From MTP4 sp9310u (GTDB lineage Archaea; Halobacteriota; Methanosarcinia; Methanosarcinales; Methanosarcinaceae): DNA of 64,000 bases. The translations under genes and the position numbers were made by a program. Below are positions 9,143 through 17,183 of this stretch, piece by piece. The number at the start of each line of letters is the position of its first letter. The stretch's first letter is position 1. Where the stretch lies: NCBI GenBank assembly GCA_030627005.1, contig DAOUSW010000004.1, positions 1-64,000 of the forward strand. The letters are read 5' to 3'. Below the pieces are notes generated by a model that was not told where the DNA came from, did not search any database, and was given only the letters and a program-made list of their open reading frames with translations.

Positions 9143-12069
9143 TCCCTCACCCCCGTTTTTGGTACAGGTTCAAGCAGTCGAACAGCCACAAGGTCACTTG
9201 ATGCCCTTTCAATCCTGTCAATCCCCTCCAGCCATTCATGGTTCTCGCTGTCCTGCATCAACTTCTCCTTTAGAGCACCCCTCTCCTGGCCGATCCTTTC
9301 AACGTGCATATTAACAGTATCTTCAAAAGCTGCCTCGTACATTTCAGGTTTCATTGCAAGCTCCAGGTGCCTCAGGTAATCTTCCTTCGGTCTGCGGCTG
9401 GGTGCAGGGCTTGCCCTGATCAATTTGTAAATCTCATCCTGGGAAAGGGCCTTCCTGTCAATCAGGTTGCAAGCAACCGGTATGATTTCTTCAATTATGC
9501 TGACCGATTCCGTACCCACCGTAAAACGCACAAGGAAAAAGTACATTGCAGTCACTTTCTCGACCTCGGGCGTGCTGACCACAGAAGTCCTTCCGTATTC
9601 TTCCCTCCTGGGATCGAAAACCGAGTTCTTAACAAGTTCAAACAGGCGCCTTATAACCGGGTGCCCGACATTCAGGTGTTCTATATCGATGTTTTCAATT
9701 GCAACCTTCGGGTCAAAAGTAGCTTTTTCTATAGTTTCCCCGTAGCCGCCTACCTTAAAGCGGCTTGAAAGCTCTATCTTAAGGCTGTTTTGGAGGTCCA
9801 TGTTCTCCGTAACAGTGCATCCGAAACTTCTCAGCCCATTGAGCACAAAAGTCGTGAACTCTTCCTGGGTCCCGATCGACTCCTCGGTTTCCTTCAGGCG
9901 TCTCCTGATCTCCGAAAGGTCCACATCGGTCTGCCCATAGAAACTCTCTGCCTTGATATTTTCCAGAACTTCGTTATCAAAGGGGTTCACCTTTTCATGG
10001 TCCGGGACCTTCTCCCCATCCTTTCTTGCACCGCCATCAAACTCAAAGAGCGAACTCTGGGAGCTTGGCAATTTCTCCACGCCGATATCCTGGATCATAT
10101 CAAAGACATTGCTGTCGTCCCCGAAAAACGGAGGTGCAAACCCGTAATCCTCACGGATCTGTTTTGCTTTCCTGACCAGCACCTTAAGAATCGTAGCATC
10201 AAGGGTATCGTTCATTACCAGGGTCCTGACATACACCTTCCTTGCCTTCTGCCCGTACCTGTCCACACGCCCGTTCCTCTGCTCGAGCCTGTTCGGGTTC
10301 CAGGGAAGTTCATAGTGGATAACCTGGTTAGCCATGTGCTGGAGGTTGATACCTTCACTGATACAGTCCGTTGCAATCAGAATCCCCTGGTCAAGCTTCT
10401 GGAACTCTGCAAGCCTTTCGTTTCGAAGGGCATCCGTAAGGTCCCCGTCTACGGTAACGACCTGCTCCTGAGAGATGGTTTTCCTTAACTGCTTCGGGAT
10501 TTCCTTTTCCAGGTAATCGAGTGTATCCTTGTATCGGGTAAATATGATAGCCTTCTTTGTCCCGTAAACACCTGAAACCGAATTTTTTAAGATACCATTC
10601 TTCGGATTGGTAAGGCGTTTCAATTTGCTGTCCTTTGCCGATGTGATTCTGCTGGCAAGTTTGATTAGCTCCTCAAGTTCCGCTTTCTCAGCCTTCAGGG
10701 CTTCCAGGGAACCGAAAGATGTCTGGTCCATCCGTGTCGAAACCTCTTCATCGCTCAGGTCATCGACCAGTTCCTCATCCAGGGCACTTGCCTTTGCCTG
10801 AGCCACGCTGATGTTAATATCATCGGAAGTTTCCTCCTTTTCAATCTTCTCGACAACACGTTCCAGACGGTTTTTCAATGAAATCCTCAGTGCATCGGGA
10901 GAAGACAGGGCTCTTTTTTGCAGGTGCATCACAACCCACTGGGCCGTCATCCGGACTTTATGGCTTCCTCCCTCGGCAAGGTTCAGGATCCCTTTCCCGT
11001 ACCGTTCAAGTTTTTCAATAATTTCTTTTTCTTCCTCGTGTACCAGATCAATGGTAACTTCTTCCTGGTTGCGTTCAGGGAATGGATTCTCCTCTTCGGA
11101 GTGCTCCTTGAACCAGTCCTCCACGTCTTTTCTTCTTCTCTGGCAGACGTGGTGTTTTGCAATATCCCTGTTAATCCTGGGCTCATTTATAGGACCGCTA
11201 ACAATCCCGCAGTCAAGCATATTGAGAAGACTGGCATAAGTATCAGTGTATCCATTGTGTGGAGTTGCAGTCAGGAAAAGGAGGTTCTTTACCTGCTTCT
11301 GAGCTGTGAGCTCTTTTACAAAATTATACCTCTCCATTGATACACTCTGCTTTTCAGTAATCTGGTGAGGTTTTGCAGCCAGATGTGCCTCATCCACAAT
11401 CACAAGGTCCCAGGGCACTTCAAGGACCTGGTACTTCGTAGGGTCCTTCTTGGTATAATCTATGGACGCAATAAGAAACGGGTAATGCTTCCAGGGACTT
11501 GCTCCGGGCGGCAAATTCCTTTCAAGCACCCTTCTATGGACTGAAGAGATAACCCTCGCATCGATCTGGAAAAAAGAATGCAGCGCATCACGCCACTGCT
11601 CACACAGGTTTTTCGGACATATTACAAGAATTCTGGACACCAGGTTTCTTGCCATCAGCTCGGTTGCAATAAGCCCTGCTTCCACGGTTTTCCCCAACCC
11701 CACGTCATCAGCGATCAGCATGCGGACCCTCTCGCTTTTGTTAAGGGCCATTACCACAGGCACAAGCTGGTAGTGTGGGGGAATCACACTGCTCCTCTGA
11801 AGGCTCAAAAGTGGAGCAGAACCATGAAGAATAGAATAACGGAATGATTGAATCAGCAATTTGTTTGTTGCCGAATCTCCTATTTTTTCAAGTGAAGGCT
11901 CGGGAATGCTGGCCTCACTGACGGACTCAAGCGGATAATAGAATTTTTGCCTTCTGGGTCTTCCTCCGTCAATATTAGTAGCTTGGAATACCTTGCTTTC
12001 CCCGTCAACATAATCAACACGCCAGAGCCTGTGACGCAGATCTACGATATCTCCCGGTTTTATGTCCAT
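9139..12069 (-). CDS. SNF2-family helicase, DrmD-like
   Basis: The protein is about 976 residues from the ATG at 12069; an alternative TTG start lies 18 bases upstream. The Walker A segment D-D-V-G-L-G-K-T is near residue 125 and D-E-A-H near 223. The C-terminal helicase half, around residues 566-600, has the N-R-L-E-Q-R-N-G-R-V-D-R-Y-G-Q motif of SNF2/RapA-type translocases. The long charged insert between the two lobes and the C-terminal extension fit DrmD of class 1 DISARM. It precedes and overlaps the methyltransferase gene, so the pair should act together on foreign DNA. The other DISARM components (DrmA, DrmB, DrmC) are not in the window. An RNA polymerase-recycling or general chromatin role is less likely given this partner. 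Confidence 0.8.
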   Translation of the reverse strand: MDIKPGDIVDLRHRLWRVDYVDGESKVFQATNIDGGRPRRQKFYYPLESVSEASIPEPSLEKIGDSATNKLLIQSFRYSILHGSAPLLSLQRSSVIPPHYQLVPVVMALNKSERVRMLIADDVGLGKTVEAGLIATELMARNLVSRILVICPKNLCEQWRDALHSFFQIDARVISSVHRRVLERNLPPGASPWKHYPFLIASIDYTKKDPTKYQVLEVPWDLVIVDEAHLAAKPHQITEKQSVSMERYNFVKELTAQKQVKNLLFLTATPHNGYTDTYASLLNMLDCGIVSGPINEPRINRDIAKHHVCQRRRKDVEDWFKEHSEEENPFPERNQEEVTIDLVHEEEKEIIEKLERYGKGILNLAEGGSHKVRMTAQWVVMHLQKRALSSPDALRISLKNRLERVVEKIEKEETSDDINISVAQAKASALDEELVDDLSDEEVSTRMDQTSFGSLEALKAEKAELEELIKLASRITSAKDSKLKRLTNPKNGILKNSVSGVYGTKKAIIFTRYKDTLDYLEKEIPKQLRKTISQEQVVTVDGDLTDALRNERLAEFQKLDQGILIATDCISEGINLQHMANQVIHYELPWNPNRLEQRNGRVDRYGQKARKVYVRTLVMNDTLDATILKVLVRKAKQIREDYGFAPPFFGDDSNVFDMIQDIGVEKLPSSQSSLFEFDGGARKDGEKVPDHEKVNPFDNEVLENIKAESFYGQTDVDLSEIRRRLKETEESIGTQEEFTTFVLNGLRSFGCTVTENMDLQNSLKIELSSRFKVGGYGETIEKATFDPKVAIENIDIEHLNVGHPVIRRLFELVKNSVFDPRREEYGRTSVVSTPEVEKVTAMYFFLVRFTVGTESVSIIEEIIPVACNLIDRKALSQDEIYKLIRASPAPSRRPKEDYLRHLELAMKPEMYEAAFEDTVNMHVERIGQERGALKEKLMQDSENHEWLEGIDRIERASSDLVAVRLLEPVPKTGVRE

Positions 12070-12087
12070 ATTAATACCCGTGTGCAA

Positions 12088-12490
12088 TACTGTCCGTTAA
12101 ATATGGAGTAGTTGTAATGTTGATAATATATAAAATAGTCTATTCGTTAAATGAAAAGGATTCATATATACAAAGTTTGACTGTATCATCAATAATGAGT
12201 CAATTTTTTCAAGTCACTTGATACTCCAATGTACCATAAGTTTACCTTTCTAACTCCTGATTATGTATAAAGGTAAGCTTGAAAACAGAGATATGTAAGT
12301 ATGAGTGTTTCAAAGAAAAATGATAGACAGTTGGTAGATTACGTTACCCTGAAGTAAGAGTAAAAGTTTTTCAAGTAAACTTTATTTCTTTCCTTCATGA
12401 TTTTTAATATTAACTTTTTAAATTTCAATTCATAAAAAATGTTATGTGAGATCTGGAATTGATCTCCATGACTTGTGAGATACTCATTTC
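12088..12490. promoter_or_regulatory. Promoter region of the helicase/methyltransferase operon
   Basis: AT-rich spacer with TATA-like stretches (for example 12124-12134 read on the minus strand) suitable for the leftward operon. No gene is visible. Confidence 0.35.
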
Positions 12491-14191
12491 TCAATATTCA
12501 TCGATCCTCTTATTCCCCTTCGGGTGCCTCCATATCTTCACAGCAATCCTCGCCAGATACTCCGCCCTCTTCTCAATCTCTTCTTGGTTCCAGGTGGTTA
12601 CGTCCCTGAAAAATTTATTGATTTCAAAGTGACTCTCGGCGTATATCTTTTTTTTCTCTTCGAATGGTTTTTTTGAGGCCTCGGAATTGTACCCCGTTAG
12701 GGTTAGATTTCCGATAGTGTGCAGATATTTATTGTAAACACCACGATAATCAGGCCCGAGCATCTCCTTCCATTCGGAGGTGAGATTTTCAACTTTGCGG
12801 CCAGCTTGGGGAAGGATGTGTTCGATCTGGATGCTTTCATTGGAATAATCGATTGGCTCCTCGTGCTCAAAGAAGTTTTCAAGGCTTTCCAGAATTAGCC
12901 TGGTTCGGTTGACTCCGCTTCTGTAGATGTTTTGCTTTTTGAATCCGGCTATAAATTCTGAATCATCAGGCCAGTCGGGGAGAAGGACCTGCTGGAGGGA
13001 GGGCACAAAGTTGGATTTGTCTACCTTCTGGTAAAGAGGGATTAATAGTTTGTTAAGCTGATTAGAAGGTCTTTTTGAGAGCGAACGCCTCACGATGAAA
13101 GATTCGATGATGTCAAGAATCTCGCAGAATTCTTTCTGTGAAATCCTGCCCGAATTAAGGTCATCATATACATTCAGTATGAAGGGGTGGGGACTTGATT
13201 TTACGTCCCACTGCCGGTATCGCCTCAGGCGCGTCCTTATCTCCGGGATTTCCTCGTTATCCGGATTTATTATTCGGGAATGGTATTGTGCAAATTGTTT
13301 TATGTGCTGCAGCTTTTTTTCGATTGAACCATTGTCGTGCGGCTCAAGTTCGAATTTGAGGTTTCTGTAGGTCCGCTCTTTCTTGGTCAACTCCCCGTCC
13401 AGCCGTGAGTATTGCCAGAAAAAAGAATCGATCTCTCCTTCAAGCTCCATTTGCAGAGGATGCCAGTATTTGCGGAATAGCTCTATCTGCCTGGACTCAG
13501 AGGGTATTTTCATGAACACGTAATTCCTGATCAGGTCAGGCTGGGTAAGCAGAAGACCCTTTGCGTTCAGGCTCTCAAAAATAAAATAAGGATTTTCATT
13601 GCTCCCGACATCGATATTTACGAGGATCAGGTTCCTGACGATAATCGCTCGAAGCTTTTCCAGATCCAGGTCTTCTCTGGTATCGAGTTCGTTATTAATG
13701 AAATCAAAACACTCTTTCAGTGGGCTGTCTATCAGGTTTGTTTTCCCGAGCAGGATTTTTGTGAAATTATCCCTGTCAGCCTCGCTTGGTCTTAGTTTAA
13801 ATCGATTTTCGTCCTCTTCCTCAATGTTGAGCAAGTACATATAATCGATTTTACGTGCGATGGAATCATTGAGGTGTCGCATGCGGTTTCGTATGGCCGA
13901 CAGGAAAACCATTATTGTTATTATGCGCTGCTGCCCGTCAATCATATAGGTCCGTCTGATATCGACGGAACTGCTCGGGATCTCGGACCGGACAATAGGA
14001 CCCAGAAAATGCGAGATCTCGTCATGGTCTTTGGCTTTTATGTTGTAATTATATTCGTATACTTTTAGGATGTCTTCCCATAGCGTTTTTATCTGTTCGA
14101 TCTCCCATGAATATTCTCTCTGGAAAATCGGAACGATTAATTGCACGTTGGAATCCAGAATTCTCTGTATTGGTGTGGCGCGTGCCTCCAT
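12491..14191 (-). CDS. GmrSD-type restriction protein (DUF262 plus DUF1524)
   Basis: The start at 14191 follows a GAGGAG ribosome binding site, giving 566 residues; an upstream frame to 14260 is probably untranslated. The N-terminal half is DUF262 (ParB-like, GmrS) with the I-V-P-x-F-Q-R-E-Y-S-W segment near residue 20 and the D-G-Q-Q-R motif near 85 that binds nucleotide. The C-terminal part has I-E-H-I-L-P near residue 453, the HNH-like signature of DUF1524 (GmrD). Fused GmrSD enzymes are NTP-dependent type IV endonucleases that cut DNA with modified, often glucosylated, cytosines. A divergent winged-helix gene shares its promoter region, which suggests local control. It forms a separate transcription unit from the helicase operon. 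Confidence 0.85.
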   Translation of the reverse strand: MEARATPIQRILDSNVQLIVPIFQREYSWEIEQIKTLWEDILKVYEYNYNIKAKDHDEISHFLGPIVRSEIPSSSVDIRRTYMIDGQQRIITIMVFLSAIRNRMRHLNDSIARKIDYMYLLNIEEEDENRFKLRPSEADRDNFTKILLGKTNLIDSPLKECFDFINNELDTREDLDLEKLRAIIVRNLILVNIDVGSNENPYFIFESLNAKGLLLTQPDLIRNYVFMKIPSESRQIELFRKYWHPLQMELEGEIDSFFWQYSRLDGELTKKERTYRNLKFELEPHDNGSIEKKLQHIKQFAQYHSRIINPDNEEIPEIRTRLRRYRQWDVKSSPHPFILNVYDDLNSGRISQKEFCEILDIIESFIVRRSLSKRPSNQLNKLLIPLYQKVDKSNFVPSLQQVLLPDWPDDSEFIAGFKKQNIYRSGVNRTRLILESLENFFEHEEPIDYSNESIQIEHILPQAGRKVENLTSEWKEMLGPDYRGVYNKYLHTIGNLTLTGYNSEASKKPFEEKKKIYAESHFEINKFFRDVTTWNQEEIEKRAEYLARIAVKIWRHPKGNKRIDEY

Positions 14192-14270
14192 TTTGTAATC
14201 TCCTCTTTTGCCCTGTATGGGGTTGTTTTTGAGGTTGCAAATTAGCAATGCGCAAGACATTGTAAAATCA

Positions 14271-14320
14271 ATGTTACGCTCATGTTACTTATATGTTACA
14301 ATAATATATAAAAATAAGTT
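14271..14320. promoter_or_regulatory. Divergent promoter with three ATGTTAC repeats at 11-bp spacing
   Basis: ATGTTAC occurs at 14271, 14282 and 14293, exactly 11 bases apart, so all three lie on one face of the helix. A TATA box (ATATATAAAA, 14305-14314) follows. The repeats lie between the GmrSD gene and the winged-helix gene and are a plausible operator for the latter, inferred rather than shown. Confidence 0.5.
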
Positions 14321-14335
14321 ACGTCTTTGCTACTT

Positions 14336-14611
14336 GTGAGCGAATTATACGAACTGGTCAGTTTTGTAAATCGGGGGAAAATAAGGAAAGGAACCCTTAT
14401 AGAACTCAGGAGGCCGCACACCCCCACGGAACTGGCAGACATCCTTATGGCTCACAGGTCAAGCGTTAGTAGGGCGGTTCTTGCGCTTGAAAAACGCGGT
14501 CTTGTAAAATGCATTACACCTGATGAAAAGGTATGCAGGTATTACCAGATATCTGACGAGGGCTCTCGTGTGCTGGCAGAAATAAAAAATCTCGAGAAAA
14601 AGATCGAGTAA
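14336..14611 (+). CDS. Winged-helix (MarR-like) transcriptional regulator, 91 aa
   Basis: The likely start is GTG at 14336, about 27 bases after the centre of the TATA box. That is where archaeal transcription begins, so the mRNA is probably leaderless; a TTG nine bases upstream is an alternative. Residues 24-70 form a helix-turn-helix with T-P-T-E-L-A-D-I-L and H-R-S-S-V-S-R-A-V-L-A-L-E-K-R-G-L-V, typical of archaeal MarR/ArsR-like wing proteins. The C-terminus is a short helix for dimerisation. It diverges from the GmrSD gene and probably controls it or itself through the 11-bp-spaced repeats upstream. Confidence 0.75.
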   Translation: MSELYELVSFVNRGKIRKGTLIELRRPHTPTELADILMAHRSSVSRAVLALEKRGLVKCITPDEKVCRYYQISDEGSRVLAEIKNLEKKIE

Positions 14612-14704
14612 GGAGAATCCAATCTTTTTGCAATGTTCTCCTCACCCTTAAATGTATTAAAAACGTGTTCGATTTCTTTCCTTCTCACTTTAAGTGTCCC
14701 AACT

Positions 14705-16090
14705 TCACTTTTTTCCGACTCCTGATAGGAAGCCCTGGATTTTTTGAGGATCACCCTCATACTGGAGTAACTTGCTTATGAATAGTTTCATAGTTTCGTC
14801 GTCTTCAAACAGTTTGGCAATTGCCTCATTTTTAAGGTTTGTGGAATCCCTTTCGAGCAATCGTGAGAACTTTTCCAGATCCAGTTCAAGTTTCCCGACT
14901 TTCTGGTTAAGGCGCTCTTTTTCTTCCCTCAGCTCTTTGTATTCCGCAGTTTCAATGACCTTGGTTTCCGTGTCGGAAACCTCAAGATAGGGCAGGTGCC
15001 TCAGGTACTTGAGTTTTAACTTTTCAGGGTCAGGGGAGAAATAGGCCGAATGCGTATCGTCCATCGTGTGCCCCATAAAATAATCCACGGAAAAAATGTC
15101 GAGACCGCCGTTTAGTAAGGATGTATTAAAGTACTTCCTCATATTATGTGAGCGTATAAAACCCCAATCTCCCTTCGGAGTGTCCATCCCTGCTTTCTTT
15201 CCCAACCTTTTGTACACCTGCATCACTCCGGGGCGGCCCAGTCTTCTCAGTTTTTCGTCTTGAGTCTCGAGATATCCATCAGGAATCACCTTCTTAATAA
15301 ACAAGAAGTCGTTATCAGAGTTTATTTTTCTCTTTTCATACTCCATTTGCCTTCTTTTCTCGTTGGTGAAGGGTTTTCTGTTGCGGTATTCTATGTAGTC
15401 CAGAACGGCTTTTGATGCCTCTGGTGAGAGAAATGTTACGAAATCGAAATCGACTTTCTGCCTGCGCATTCGAAGAGTTGTGACACCGGTTTCTTTGTCG
15501 TAGCCCCTATTAATATCACCTACTCTGAGTGTCACAAGTTCATTGACCGACAGGCCACTGGTTGACTGAACCAGGATAATTGCCAGATCCCTTATGTCCG
15601 CATACCTGAGAACCTCAAGTATCTCCTTTTTTGTAGGAAATTTTTTATTCTTTAAGAGAGGCAGTACCTTCGATTTCCTGTGATTTATTTGGGGAATGTC
15701 AATTTCAGCACTTTTGTAAAAGCTGATAATGGCGCTAATGTGCTTGTTAACTGTTTTTGGGGCCAGTCCTCTTTCCTGTATGTGCTCTCTGTAATCAAGG
15801 ATGCGTAATTTTATTTTTCGCCTTGTTGCCTGCACTCCTTCAGAAATTTCATTGTCTGCTTCCTTGATTAGCTCATCGGGAGTCATTTTTGTGTATTCAA
15901 GGAACTGCGCAAATGCCTGAATATAGGAAATTTTAGTTGCCTGCTTTGCGCCAATTATCGTGAACCATTCTTTTACCCGCCTGATATCCCTACTGCTACC
16001 TGAATTTACCCTCTCCAGATAACGTTTTATAAAATCATTATCGACATTTTGATGTCTTTTTAGTTCATAATTATCTTGTGGGGAACTCAT
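14705..16090 (-). CDS. Tyrosine recombinase / phage-type integrase, 461 aa
   Basis: Residues about 20-150 form the SAM-like core-binding domain. Residues 165-380 form the catalytic domain, with H-N-M-R near residue 310, then F-M-G-H-T and the S-A-Y-F tyrosine about 30 residues later. The position of the first catalytic arginine reads S-G-L-S-V-N-E-L where active enzymes usually have S-G-L-R-x-x-E-L, so this residue seems replaced by serine. A long charged coiled-coil tail (about 385-440) follows. The gene sits with its start next to a truncated hsdM, opposite in direction, as recombinases of invertible type I specificity loci often do. It could be an integrase of the island or a specificity-switching recombinase. 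Confidence 0.8.
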   Translation of the reverse strand: MSSPQDNYELKRHQNVDNDFIKRYLERVNSGSSRDIRRVKEWFTIIGAKQATKISYIQAFAQFLEYTKMTPDELIKEADNEISEGVQATRRKIKLRILDYREHIQERGLAPKTVNKHISAIISFYKSAEIDIPQINHRKSKVLPLLKNKKFPTKKEILEVLRYADIRDLAIILVQSTSGLSVNELVTLRVGDINRGYDKETGVTTLRMRRQKVDFDFVTFLSPEASKAVLDYIEYRNRKPFTNEKRRQMEYEKRKINSDNDFLFIKKVIPDGYLETQDEKLRRLGRPGVMQVYKRLGKKAGMDTPKGDWGFIRSHNMRKYFNTSLLNGGLDIFSVDYFMGHTMDDTHSAYFSPDPEKLKLKYLRHLPYLEVSDTETKVIETAEYKELREEKERLNQKVGKLELDLEKFSRLLERDSTNLKNEAIAKLFEDDETMKLFISKLLQYEGDPQKIQGFLSGVGKK

Positions 16091-16137
16091 AATCGATCGC
16101 TTCCGACGTTAAATGGAATAAAATTATAAAAAAGTGA

Positions 16138-16470
16138 CCACTCGTAATCTATGAAATCTGGTACTACGAACACCCCTACCCTGCCGGCTACAAGTCCTAC
16201 TCCAAAACCAAACCCATGCGCATCGAAGAATTCGAACCCGAAAAAGCCTGGTGGAACAACAGGGTGGAAACCGAACACGCCTGGAAAGTCTCGGCTGAAG
16301 ATGTTATTGCTAACAACTACAACCTCGACATCAAAAACCCGAACACCGTGGAAAATGACCACGGAGACCCTGAAGAACTTCTGGAAGAGTACAGGGGCCT
16401 GCTTTCCGAAATCTCCGAAGTCAGGCAGGAACTAAAAGAAGAACTTATAAACTCCTTAAATCATAATTGA
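16138..16470 (+). pseudogene. 3' fragment of a type I methyltransferase gene (hsdM), first type
   Basis: The frame opens only after a stop at 16135-16137 and has no start consistent with a full gene. It encodes the C-terminal 110 residues of one HsdM subfamily: I-W-Y-Y-E-H-P, then A-W-W-N-N-R, A-W-K-V-S and N-Y-N-L-D-I-K-N-P, then a helical tail. The catalytic domain is missing and is replaced on the left by the divergent recombinase gene. It is followed at short distance by a zinc-finger/nuclease frame and hsdS, so it is the remains of the methylase of this operon. Confidence 0.85.
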
Positions 16471-16497
16471 ATTTTATAAAATAGTTGAGGTTTCAAA

Positions 16498-16665
16498 ATG
16501 GGATACTTTTGTTCAGTTTGCAAATCAGACATTACGGAAAAGGAATTCAAATACTCGATGGAAAAATACGGCCAGGCTCTGTGCAGGGAACACCAGAATA
16601 GCCCCGGCCCCAAATACGACAATGGCAACTCCAACAAAACCCCCCAAATCCCAGGACTCCGATAA
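16498..16665 (+). CDS. Small zinc-finger frame, probably N-terminus of the following nuclease
   Basis: This 55-codon frame begins with ATG eight bases after GAGG. It encodes a treble-clef-like C-x2-C near residues 4-7 and a C-R-E-H knuckle about 25 residues later. It overlaps the next frame by 44 bases. Deleting one C from the C6 run at 16640-16645 joins both into a single protein of about 222 residues, and the second frame has no ribosome binding site. I therefore think the two are one gene with a frameshift; two overlapping genes remain possible. Confidence 0.6.
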   Translation: MGYFCSVCKSDITEKEFKYSMEKYGQALCREHQNSPGPKYDNGNSNKTPQIPGLR

Positions 16666-17167
16666 AGCCTCCAATTTCTCCGAAAGGGATGGAAAATTTG
16701 TCGAAAACATGATCAAAGGCAGGATCGCAGAAACCCTTGTAGAAGAATTGTTCCTCCACCTGAACTATTCCGTATACCGCTTTGGCATGGAAAACACCAT
16801 CCCCGGCATCATGGAGCAGCTTAGAGGCGTAGAAAACGATGTAACCTACACGATCAGAAGGATGCCGGACTTCGTTGTCCAGAACAAGAAAACCGGTGAA
16901 GTATTCTTCATCGAAGTAAAATTCAGGAAAAGCGAAACCTTCGAACTCAAAGACGCAGGAGAAGATTACCCCTACGAAAACTGCCACTTCGTAGTTGTTT
17001 CGAAAAAACACATCAAATGCGCCACATACAAAGAACTGAAAGAAGGAAAAGCAGTAACCCCCACTTCCAAAAACTACCTTGGCTCCAGAAAAGAATTCGA
17101 ACTTGACAAAGAAGTTATCATTCAGTTCTGCGATTTCGCAGTCAAATTCTTCTCAGTAGTCGAATAA
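16622..17167 (+). CDS. Putative PD-(D/E)XK nuclease between hsdM and hsdS
   Basis: The frame encodes 181 residues. The core M-P-D-F-V-V ... V-F-F-I-E-V-K-F-R (about residues 80-101) fits the PD-(D/E)XK nuclease motif, and the preceding K-G-R-I-A-E-T-L-V-E-E-L-F helix resembles the conserved helix of such small archaeal nuclease-like proteins. No signal peptide or membrane segment is present. Its place between an hsdM tail and hsdS, with 16 bases to hsdS, suggests it belonged to the type I operon, perhaps as an accessory nuclease. hsdR is absent from the window. The nuclease call rests on motif spacing only. Confidence 0.6.
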   Translation: MATPTKPPKSQDSDKASNFSERDGKFVENMIKGRIAETLVEELFLHLNYSVYRFGMENTIPGIMEQLRGVENDVTYTIRRMPDFVVQNKKTGEVFFIEVKFRKSETFELKDAGEDYPYENCHFVVVSKKHIKCATYKELKEGKAVTPTSKNYLGSRKEFELDKEVIIQFCDFAVKFFSVVE

Positions 17168-17183
17168 AAAAAGAAGATCAAAA

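Noticed and set aside
5168..12069. BREX system (PglX-like methylase)
   Set aside because: No PglZ, BrxC or BrxL gene is present, and the SNF2 partner fits DISARM DrmD better.
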